DNA of 64,000 nt from Symbiodinium natans. Taxonomy: Eukaryota > Sar > Dinophyceae > Suessiales > Symbiodiniaceae. Below, one piece after another: positions 43,302 through 54,200 of this stretch. The stretch covers positions 126,001-190,000 of the forward strand of contig CAJNDS010001013.1 in assembly GCA_905221605.1 (NCBI GenBank), written 5' to 3'. Numbering within the stretch: position 1 is the stretch's first letter; the number at the start of each line of letters is the position of its first letter. The translations under genes and the position numbers were made by a program. The notes below the pieces were generated by a model. That model saw nothing but the letters and a program-made list of their open reading frames with translations. It made no database searches and was not told where the DNA came from.

Positions 43302-44167
43302 TCTTCCCGCAAACGCAAAAGTCGGGCGTTCATGAGGTGTTGTGATGCGCAGAGCTCTCAAAGCACAGGATATTGTACCTGGCATGAACTGCGTCCGCGC
43401 AACATCCTTTCTCAGCTGGAAAGAACAACGGCTGGCCGATGTATGGCGAACAGCCGGGTCAGGTCCAGCTGTGAACGAGAGCACGCGCTGCAACCAACTG
43501 CCTTTGTTCAGATCATCCTGAACCCTATAAACCCTAAACCCTAAACCCTAAACCCTAAACCCTGTAAACCCTGCAAACCCTATGGAGCCCCAGAAACGCC
43601 AAAAAACACCCCATAAAGCCCTATGTAGCAGAAGCCAGAAAGAGCTGCACAATTTTTCTCCTCAGAAAGCGTTTAGGGGTCCCTCCAGATTCAGCGTGTG
43701 CTGTCCTACCACAGGCAGCCTGGCAGCACTACTCACCGCTGCGGCCGCGGGACCTCGGACACTTCGCGTAGTCTGCGCTGGAAAGAACAACGGCTGGCCG
43801 ATGTATGGCGAACAGCCGGGTCAGGCCAGCGGTACTCGCGAATGCCCAGCTTCCAAGGGGCTAAAATGGCGTGAGCCCGAAGTGTATGGCATAAGGAAGC
43901 CTCAGCCCTAAACCCAGACCCCAAGCACGCAACTTGAAGCCCTACTCAAGCTCTCCTGGAAGACCCTGCAAAGCATATAAACCCCCATGAACCGATAAAA
44001 GCCGAAAAACCCTAAACCCTAAACCCTATAAACCCTATAAACCCTATAAACCTTTTGAACCCTATAAACCCTATAAACCCTATAAACCCTATAAACCCTA
44101 TAAACCTTTTGAACCCTATAAACCCTAAACCCTAAGAAGATCAGTCTCAAGATCAGTCCTCGGGGGC

Positions 44168-44247
44168 TCAGCTGGAGGGCCCTCGGCGGAGATGAGCCCA
44201 GTCGTGCCAAAAGTGGTGGGCAGGCGTCGAAACTTTGGAGACCTGTC
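44168..44247 (-). CDS. Terminal exon of module gene, copy 3, diverged
   Basis: Acceptor CCGAG|GA is kept. The protein reads QVSKVSTPAHHFWHDWAH, then LRRGPSS and TGA. The tail differs from copies 1 and 2 through an insertion that shifts and lengthens the end. It may be a decaying copy. Confidence 0.4.
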
Positions 44248-44813
44248 CTCGGTTTAGGGTTTAATGTTTGGGGTTTAGGGTTTGGGGTTTGGGGTTTAGG
44301 GTTTAGGGGGGGCCGTCTGATCGGATGAGTAGAAAGGTTTGGAACGCGGAGTTTAGGGTAGAGTCTGGCAGCGGCTGAGGGGTTTAGAGCTTCAGAGGGT
44401 GTGTTGGGCCTTGGGACTTCTTGACAGGGTTAACTTGGACTGTGGACAATGGAGCGAACACCTCCGTTTTTGACTTCTACATAGGCTTTCCATGATAATC
44501 ATTAATCTTTGGGCTCGAAATTTGAACGTCTTTGGGGAGAGGGGGGGTGCTGAACCGTCTGAAGACTTGAGGCCGGATTTCGGGTGAGGATTTTAGGGTT
44601 TGCAGTTTGTAAGGTTTAGGGTGAATAACCGATACCCGAAACCGCTTGGGGCCGAGTGTTGAGATCAAATGTGGTTCTTATTTGGGCGAGGTTCCCCCTC
44701 TGGTGACAAGGCGCTTCGGAACCCCACGAACAGAATAATTAGTCCCCTCATATCCCTGTACCCGGACCGGAACCCTAATCCCATGCTCATCAACGAAGCG
44801 TATACCTTACAGC

Positions 44814-44833
44814 CGGGGGGGGGGGGGGGGGGT
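44814..44833. repeat. Poly-G tract
   Basis: A run of about 19 guanines. Confidence 0.93.
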
Positions 44834-45100
44834 TAGCAAACAACTAAAAGTCCGATGGGTTTGGACTTTTTGGTTCAAGGCTTAGGGGGGGCATGTCGGC
44901 AGCCGCGCCAAAGCCCCGACCATTCTGTGAGACAAACTCTCAAACCCTAAGCCATGAACCCTCAACCCTATAAATCCTGAACGCTCAGGTCTCAACCCAT
45001 AAACCTCAGACCTTGAACCCTCAAGACTACTTAGTCCTAGAGTAGAATTATCCCGTCAAGACTGAGGGGTATAAACCCTCAAAACCCGAACCTAGACACA

Positions 45101-45103
<3 letters not shown>

Positions 45104-45138
<35 letters not shown>

Positions 45139-45166
45139 GCTCGCTCTCGCTCGCTCTCGCTTGGTT

Positions 45167-45206
<40 letters not shown>
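45104..45206. repeat. CT microsatellite with CGCT interruptions
   Basis: (CT)n with CGCTCG blocks. A related (GA)n lies at 46344-46368. Region 44840-46490 has scattered telomere-like units and a GC-rich island at 46025-46110 that may be an exon; nothing else supported. Confidence 0.93.
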
Positions 45207-45209
<3 letters not shown>

Positions 45210-46495
45210 AGGAACCCTAGACTAGTTCTAACGCCGACAAGTCACCAGTGATCCTCCTGGCCGCTTTTGCAGCGAATCTGGGGCCTGACTTTAGGGCTTC
45301 GGGGTGATGAGCTTTAGCGTAAGAATCCAAGTGCTTGTAGAGGGTTTATGACTAGCTTGCTGGGCCCCAAGGAAGGGCTTAGGGTTTAGGTTCAGGGTTT
45401 AGGGTTGAGGGTTTACAGGCTAAGTGTTCCCCTCACACGCCTGTTCGAGCATCTTTCGCAGACGCTGGCTCACACGTCATGGAAATGTAGGCTTTACAAA
45501 AGCCCAAGTTAACCCGAACTGTTCACCCCTTAACACATTCATGGGTACGCTGGTAATCCAGGCTGGGCTTAGGATTTGGGGTTGAGGGTTTCAGGGGGGA
45601 TAGGCCTGAGGGTCGAGAGTTCAGGGGTTTTTGCGGTTGTGGGCTCGTGGTTTTTAGCACGTCGGGTTGATGGTTGAGGTCTCAGGTGCATATGCATGTT
45701 AGCTTCTGAGACGGTGGATTGCAGATAGCAACGCATCTACCCTAAACCCCATAACCCCCATAAACCTCTAAACCCTTAAACCCTAAACCCCCTAAACCCT
45801 AAACCCCCAAACACTAAAACCCTGGCCCTGCATCCCCTTAGGCCTGAACGCCTGGATCCGATGAACATCTTCGGGCAGAGTGCTATTAGGGCTGTTTATG
45901 TGTTTTTATGGTTTAGGGCTAGGCTTATGGTCTTAGGGTTTGGGGTTTAGGGTTTCGGTTTAGGGTTTAGGAACCCTAAACCCTAAACCCTAAACCCCAG
46001 ACCCTGAACCCCAAACCCTAAAACAGCACCCGAGCAGCGGGAGCTGCCGCAGGAGCCGCCTCCTGGGGCAGGCCGCACTCTCGGCACATCCTCGGAGGGT
46101 GCTAGAAGGTTTTTTAGGGTTTAGGGTTTAGGCTTAGTTAGGGTTTGGGGTTTAGGATTTCGGGCTTAGTTAGGGTTGAGGGTTGAGGGTTTAGGAACCC
46201 CCCTCCCCCCCCCTCGGTGCTGGCTTTTAAAGTTTAGGGCTTGGGGCTTTTCACTTTAGGGCTCTCATCGTCTGTCTTAAGTTAGAGGTCAGAAAGGAAC
46301 AAGACAGGAGAGGAGGGTAAGGATCTGCAGGGAGAGAATGAAGCCCTGAGAGAGAGAGAGAGAGAGAAGTGGAACTAAAATCAGAGGCTTGAGAACTGCA
46401 GGAGTAATTCTGGGAACCGTTCAGGAACCTCTTCTTTGTAAGCGGCACCAACCAGAAAATTCAATATCTTTCCTTGAGTAGAGAGCTAGATAGCA

Positions 46496-49400
46496 TTAGT
46501 TTGGCGCGGGTTGGAACAAAAAGGGCCGAAAGCGAACCACAAGTCTGCAATCGCAGGCTGGCAGCTTGTTCACCTCCGAGACGAGTGCCTCCAGCAGGCT
46601 TGCCAGCTGCTCCGTGAGAAGCAGGGGCAGCCCAGGAACTGTCTGCTGGGCGGCTTGTACAGACGAGGGCCGGATCTCAGCCAGCATCCGAAGCACGGGG
46701 TTCGACACGAGGGACTCCCCCATAATGTTTAGCCGCCGCATCCACTGCTGTCGGATGTGGGACAGTCGCCTATACAGCTCCTGCTTCTTACTGTCCAGAA
46801 AAGTCTGTGAGGCACTTTCGCCGCTCGGTGTCTCGGTGCCTGGTAGCATTGCCGGGGAGCGAAGCGTCTTCGGAGTCGGCTTAGGGGCAGGCGGCGCCAA
46901 ATCCGAAGGCACTGGAGAGAGGCAGAAAGGTTGCGCAGGGTGCGCGGATTGCATTCGCAAGCCTTGCTCCGTCACAGACAGCGCCGCGTAGCTAAAGCCA
47001 TTGGCGAGCCTGGCAGGCTTCTCCTGCAACAGCCCTGCTTGGAGCAGATGTGGCAAAAATGCCTTCCACCAGGAGTGGGCCTTGTGACGTCCACTGCCGA
47101 ATGCTCGGTGGAGGTGGAGGTTCCTGGCTCTCAGCTTGTCAGTGGCTTGCCCGGCTGCAAGCGCGCAAGGCAGGGCAGACCCGGTCATGCCGCCGCATGC
47201 CGAGACGCACTGCAGAAGAACGCGGCACTCCTGGGTGAAATCGCAGCCCTGTGCCGGAGCCGCCGAAGCCTGGCTGGGCGCTGCTAGACACACGTCACAC
47301 CAGGAGCATCGCGCCGGCAGGCTTCCCACCTGAATGCATTCCCCTTTCCGTTGCTCTACTGGTTCGTGGCTCAGCTGCTGCGGCTCTTCGTCAAAGTGCT
47401 GCAGCAGTCGGGCACGACGGCACTGGCTGGAGTCTGACAGAAAAGCCGCAAACTTGGCGTGCAATTGCAACATGTGCCTTCCCCGCTCTTCGCTGGCGCG
47501 GCCACAGTCCTGAAGAATGAGTGTCCTGGCTTCCTGGAGATCCCCCGGCCTGAAGAAGGTGATGCACTCTGCATCTTCTCCATCACGCCCCGCCCGGCCG
47601 CACTGCTGCACGTAATTCTCGAGCGAGCGCGCTCCGCCGTAGTGAACCACCCGGCGTACCGAGGACTTGTCGATGCCCATTCCGAAGGCGATGGTGGCGA
47701 CCACCACCTGGAGCTCGTCCATCAAGAAGGCACGGTGGATGTCATGACGGTCCTCTGGGTTGCTCTTAACTTGCTAAGTCTTACAGAGATTCTATATCTT
47801 AAGTTCCTGTGTGAAACACACCATATGCTTCAAGGTTATGGCAACATGCCTTAAGAGCCTTAATAACTGCAAGTTGCCGCCCGCAGAGAGCCCAATAACC
47901 CGTATATAAGAATGGACCTTAAGTCATAACAAGGGCCTGTCAGTATGGTTTAAGGTATGCTCCTTAAGTAGGGCACTTCTCTAAGCTATCGCCCCTTTTG
48001 AACTTGCCCAAAAAATTTAGGGCCCCGAATAAGGGACCAGAATTTGGAGAACTCACCGTTACTGGGTCCTTGTTGGGGCTATATTAAGAATGATCAGTTT
48101 TGACTCTTATTTGGCTTTTATGATAACAAGCAAGTAAGAGTAAAGCCAACATAGGACCCAGATTAAGGGGGTTTTGTGGACTCTCTGGGTCCTGAATGGG
48201 AAGACCGGCGTGATAGGATGCCGCAGCCACTCCGGCTTTCTGCAACCATGCAGCCAACTCATCACTACGCGCCTTGGTGGGCACGTACCTAGGTTGCCGC
48301 TTTATTCTGAAGAAGTCAGGCCATATCTTGAAGCGAACAGGGGAAAGTGTCTCAAGGTAGTCAGACCATTGATCTTAAAGCCCAAAAGGGAACATGGTAA
48401 GTGTCCAGGTCCTATACCCCTAACCCCTAAACCCTAAAACCTAGGTGCACGATGGAGGAGGACGTGGGCGTGATGGCCGTGTTGTCCACCACCCTCTCCG
48501 GCAGAGAAGGCAGGCCAAACACTCCAGTCAAGTCGTCCTCGAAGGTCGTACCTATACTGAACTTAAAAACCCTAGCGAAATTCTTCTTCTTCTTCTTCTT
48601 CTTCTTCTTCTGCACTCCACTGAGTCCATGCAACAAAACCACGAGCGAAAGCAGGACTATAGGGAGAAAGAGGGCAGGCCTCTTGTCAATAATTTAAGCT
48701 GTTTCTTGGGAATTCTAGCTCCCAAACACTAACACTTACTCCCAAGTATCCCTGTTTCTTAGGAACTATAGTACCCAAAGATTAAAAAAAACTCCCAAGT
48801 ATCCCTAAGGTACGAGGCCGCACGACGTATTTCAAGTTCGGCCGGTTCATGGGCCCGAGGATGTGGAGACAGTTTTGAAGACCCAGGCTTCGCCTAGACG
48901 CAGGAGTAACCTAGGGGGTTTAGGGTTTAGGGTTTAGGGTTGAGGGTTTAGGGTTTATAGGGTTTAGGGTTTAGGGTTTAGGGTTTAGCAACACCCCTTT
49001 TGGGTTTTAATTCGATTATAAGGGAACCCCAACCCTAAACAGAAAGGAAATAAGGGCCTACTCCTGGTCCTAGTCGCTGTATGTCCGCTCGCACATCCTT
49101 CGTGCACGTGGCGGTCATGCACCTTCGATGGTTTCGGGGTCCCTTCCCGCTCATTCCTGTGTCTTAGGGTAGTTGCATGGTCCCTTAATATGGGCCCTTA
49201 AAGGGACCTCTTATATGCACCTTCGAGGGCTTCGGGGCAATTTCTCCGCTGATTCCTGTGAAGAGTGACCTTTTTAAGTTTTTTTGTAACTATGAATTCT
49301 CGAAGCCTTGCATTTCAGGGAACTTCTAACCCTAAACTTGAACCCTAAAACCCTAAACAGCATGTGGAGGCAGAATCCGAGGCGCATCGTGGGCACCCTC

Positions 49401-51192
49401 CCCAGGGCCTCGCGCAACTGACCCAGCTTCTGGTACAGCGGCCGGAAATCGTGGCCCCACGCAGAGATGCAATGCGCCTCGTCAATGGCCAGCACACACA
49501 CCGCATGCCTGACGGTCGCGCTCTTCAATTCACGTCAGGAAGTTACACAAGCATACCATTCTGGTTGAGGCTTTGAGGGTTCTCACTCACTGTGATTCTG
49601 CGAGCTCGAGAGGCTTTCGGCTATCCGGCTTTATGTTAAGGAACTTACACTAAGTTTTACAAAAAAACGGACACAAAGAAAGTGAAACAGCGTAATTAAC
49701 GTGGTAGCTCACCTTTTAACTAAAGCGTTGGCTTAAGATCAGGGTTCGGAATTTGTATACCGAACACGAACAGGCGACTCCCAAGTAATTACAGCTTCTG
49801 CCTCGGGGGCACCTACTCACTCTTCTTGCATCTACGACCTACGAGACTAATTATGTATCCGTACTCCCCCCACAACCCTAAAACAAAGAAGCTCAACCTC
49901 AGGACCTCGGGTACGTATCAAATGGCCCTGAGCCCAATACAGTAAAATCCAGACACTTTCGCACATGGTCTAAGGATCAGTAGTGCTGGGATTCCCTGTA
50001 GTAACCCTCTTGGGGTATGAGGGATCATGATGCTCCAACTTTTGGGAGTTTACTGTACCCTAAACCTAAACCGTAAACCCTACAAACGAAAGGTTCAGTC
50101 ATGGCATCCAAAAACCCTAAAACCCTAAACCCTAAACCCCTAAACCCTAAAACCCCAAAACCCTAGAACCCTAAAACCCTAAAACCCTAAAACCCTAAAA
50201 CCCTAAAACCCTAAAACCCTAAAACCCTAAAACCCTAAAACCCTAAAACCCTAAAACCCTAAAACCCTACGTAACCCTAAACCCTAAACCCTTCACCCTA
50301 AACCCTAAACCCTAAACCCTACAAAGGGTTTAGGGAAGGCATGGGCCAGGGGAGCCCGTAGCCTGACTGCAGCAATGTCCGCCAGGCGTGCCAGGGCGAA
50401 CTCCGGGCCTCAGCTAGGGTTTTTTTTTGGCTAAAGGGCTTATAGGGTTTAGGGTTTGGGGTTTGGTTTTGGGGTTTGGGGTTTAGGGTTTGGGGGTTAG
50501 GGTTTATAACGCCTAGGGGTTAGGGTTTTGGGTTGAGGGGTCTAAGATTTAAGGTCTGGGGTTGACCTGAAGCCCAACTGCTCCCCAACCAGTGGCTGTT
50601 CGTCCTTACAAGAACAGGCTGGAAAGGAAACGGAAGGGTTTTCCTCGATTCAGGGTATTGGGCTCAGGGGACCTCCACACATCTACCTGGCTTCTGGCTG
50701 GGGGTGAACTAGACTCGTTTCTAAACTCTGAACTGAACCGAAACTCTGAATTGAACCCTAGACTCTGAGCTGAACCAATCAAACCCTAAAGCCCTAAACC
50801 CTCTGGCGACGAAACCCTGAAATGACACTTGAAACCTGAACCCACAAGCCACAACCCCAGGGAAAACAGCGAGTGGCTCATGTAGACCACGCGAAAATCC
50901 CCTGAGGCGATCGAACTCCAGCTTGACGAATCCTGAAGTCGAGACGCGTCAGAGTAGCCTATATTCATGGTATATACATATATATATATACATACGATAT
51001 ACGATCTTCGAGATAAAGATATTGGTATATATATATATGTATATATATATAAACACACATTGCACATCAGGCGTGTATATGTAAATATATGTTTGTTTTT
51101 TCTTTGTTTATTTATTTATATTTACTTATTTATGTATGTTTTTCTTTGTTTATTTATTTATATTTACTTATTTATGTATGTCTCTCTCTCCC

Positions 51193-51223
<31 letters not shown>

Positions 51224-54200
51224 TTGATGGGTACAGAGGAATCTGGGTAGGGCTGCGGAAACGGGTTTCAGGTTTAGGGAATTAGGGTTTCGGGGTTTAG
51301 AGGCTTTTGGTTTAGGCAAACGAGGCAGATAAATGACGCATGTGTCAGGATTCTAGATACTAGGTTCATTCCGCCCTTTGCTTGAGATGTATCCCTGCAC
51401 TCATAATGACCCACAGCAGAACTTGAGCTTTGTTTAGGCTACAGCTCTTGGGCCTTGAAGGGGCTTGGGATCATTGACCGGGGTTGGAGGTTCTAGAGAC
51501 CGTGCACCCTAAACTGAGGCTAAACCCTAAATCTTAAATCCTAAACCTAAGCGCTAAACCCTAAACCCTAAACCCGAAACCCCTAAACCCTAAACCTCAA
51601 CCCTAAAGTGACCCCAAACCCTGAATAAGCCCCAAACCCTCATACTTTGCCGCAAAGAGTCGCCGCCAGTTCCACAGAGGGCAGCAGGGATCTGCCTCTG
51701 GCGGAGGGTGTGCACCTGGCAGGGTTTAGGGTTTAGGGTTTAGGGTTTAGGGTTTAGGGTTTAGGGTTTAGGGTTTAGGGTTTAGGGTTTAGGGTTTAGG
51801 GTTTAGGGTTTAGGGTTTAGGGCTTAGGGTTTAGGGTTTAGGGCTTCGGGTTTCGGGTTTAGGAATATACCTTGAACTATAAAGGGTTCCTTAGTATGAA
51901 TTAAGGTACCTTCCTCAATTAAGGGGTATTGGGCTCTCTGGGATTAGTACATGGTTTAAGGTTAAGGTATACTGCTTGATTAAGCTGCATTGCTCTAAAC
52001 CCTGAATCAATCCGAAACCCTAAGTTTTAGGGTTTAGGGTTTAGGGTTTAGGGTTTAGGGTGTTAAGGGTTCTGCGGCTCTCTGTGAACAGATCATGGAG
52101 CTGTAAGGGGTGGCCTGGTCTTGCATCAAGGAGATCAGCGGCGATATGACCAAGGACCATCCTGGTTTTGCAACAATGGGGGGGGAAAGGGGGCTGAATT
52201 AAGGAATATCCCTGAAACCCTCGAAGGGAACCCTCTTAGATTTCAAGGAATATTCTTGAATTCAGGGGTATTGGAGTCTCAGGATAGGGTTTAGGGTTCA
52301 GGGTTGAGGGTTGTAAGCAACAAGAACACTTCAGCACCAGGGCCTACGGCGCAGGATTCGACCCTCAAAAAATTAGGGTTCAGGTGCAGGATTAGAGTTT
52401 AGGATTTAAGTTTAGGGTTGAGACTTCGGGTTCAGGGGTCAGGGTATTGGGTTTAAGGTTTAGGGTGGAGGATGCCAAGCAGATCGGTGCAGAACTGGAA
52501 GTTCTCCGGGTAGCTACTTCAGTACTCTAAGCTGAAGGCTAACAAGTTCGAGCCCACAGGGAAAACACGTCTTGCACTCTCCAGGGGTTCCCTTACAGGG
52601 TCTAAGGGATAATGTTTCCTGAATTAAGGGGTGTTGGAGTCTCTGGGTTGGATACCCAGAAACCGAACAATCATACAGCGCCCGGGTTTGCTAGATGCCC
52701 TGAGATCCCGACCTGACCAAGGGGGCTTCAGGATTTAAGAGGACCGAAGGATGGTTAGGGTTTAGGGTTTAGGATTTAGGGTTTAGGGTTTAGGGTTTAT
52801 GGTTTAGGGTTTAGGGTTTAGGGTTTAGGGTTTAGGGTTTAGGGTCTAGGCTTTAGGCTTTAGGCTTTAGGCTTTAGGGTTTAGGATTCAGGGTCTTGGT
52901 AGCCCAGTAATCATATTATAATAAGGGCACCTTTTTTTGGTTGGTTACTTTTAAGGGAACCTTGAACCCCAAAAAAAGGGTAAAGGGTACCACTGGCCTA
53001 CCAAGGGGTCAAGGGCTTAGGGTGTAGGGTTTAGGGTTTAGGGTAAGGGCCTTGAGGATAAGTGACTAAATGCCTGAGTATCGACCAGCGGCGACCCGGT
53101 CGACAAAGTGGAGGAAGTTGGAAGCAGACCGACTTCCCCGCACCTTGTGTCTTGAATTTAGGGTGTTAGGGTTTAGGTAGGTTAGACAACTTCCAGCCTG
53201 CACCCGACAGCGACTAGATCAAGCACTCAATGTCGTCTAGCCACTAGCACTTTGATGAGTTGGCATGGGAGCAGGGTGTTTGTCACGACGTCGACCGTTC
53301 CTTGTTTTGGACTTTGTAGAGATTATACTACCCCCTGACTCGCCCAACCGAAAAAGTTAACAACGACATCAGAACGTAACTTTCTCACGTACTCTCCCAA
53401 ACACAGGTGGACCAAACGTAAAGAGTGCATTTTGCTTTGCAGGGGTTTAGTTGTGTTTGAGGCCCCTTGGCTTCCCTGCAACTGTAACTCTGTTGCAGCC
53501 ACTGCCCGTGTGAACGTGAATCAGGTCCCTTTAAACCTTCTGAAACCTCTGAATCCGACACCCAAGGCGCGAAAAAAGATGAACACATCCCATCTTTTTG
53601 CAAAAGAAAACGACCCCAAAACCATTGCAGCGTGCAGTCGCCACCCTAACTTTCGACCCTGAGCTGTCTAGACGTGCAACACCTCAGCGGGGGTTAATAG
53701 AGATCCCTTTTGTCAACAGCTCTATGCTATGTAATGGCAAAAATTGAGTTTAAGTAGACACCCGAGACCCGAACCTTAAACCTTAGCAAGCTCAGTGATG
53801 TACCCTATTTCATGTACGGAGCCCTGTATTATGTGGTTGAGTACAACTGGGTTTAGGGTTTAGGATTTAGGGCTTAGGGCTCCTTGGGCTACAGGGTCGT
53901 TGGGCTCCCTGGGGCTATTCACATCGCAGGCACCTGTAGCCAGCATAACAATGGCATCTTTTCCTTCCGTCCACGCCCTGGAGCTTGTCTTCGGTTTTAG
54001 GGTTTTAGGGTTTTAGGGTTTTAGGGTGTTAGGGTTTTAGGGTTTTAGGGTTTAGGGTTTAGGGTTTAGGGTTTAGGGTTTAGGGTTTAGGGTTTAGGGT
54101 TTAGGGTTTAGGGTTTAGGGTTTAGGGTTTATGTTTTAGGGTTTAGGGTTTAGGGTTTAGGGTTTAGGGTTTAGGGTTTAGGGTTTAGGGTTTAGGGTTT

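Larger units (their letters stand above)
42297..44500 (-). repeat. Tandem module, copy 3 (enlarged, diverged)
   Basis: About 2.2 kb. It contains a 245 bp insertion (42622-42866), a CCCTAAA array at 43523-43562 and a CTATAAACC nonamer array at 44020-44125. Homology ends near CTTTCCATGATAA at 44485-44497. Confidence 0.9.

Noticed and set aside
46511-47854. Long plus-strand ORFs opposite the last RecQ exon
   Set aside because: Shadows of the minus-strand coding exon; no conserved motifs.
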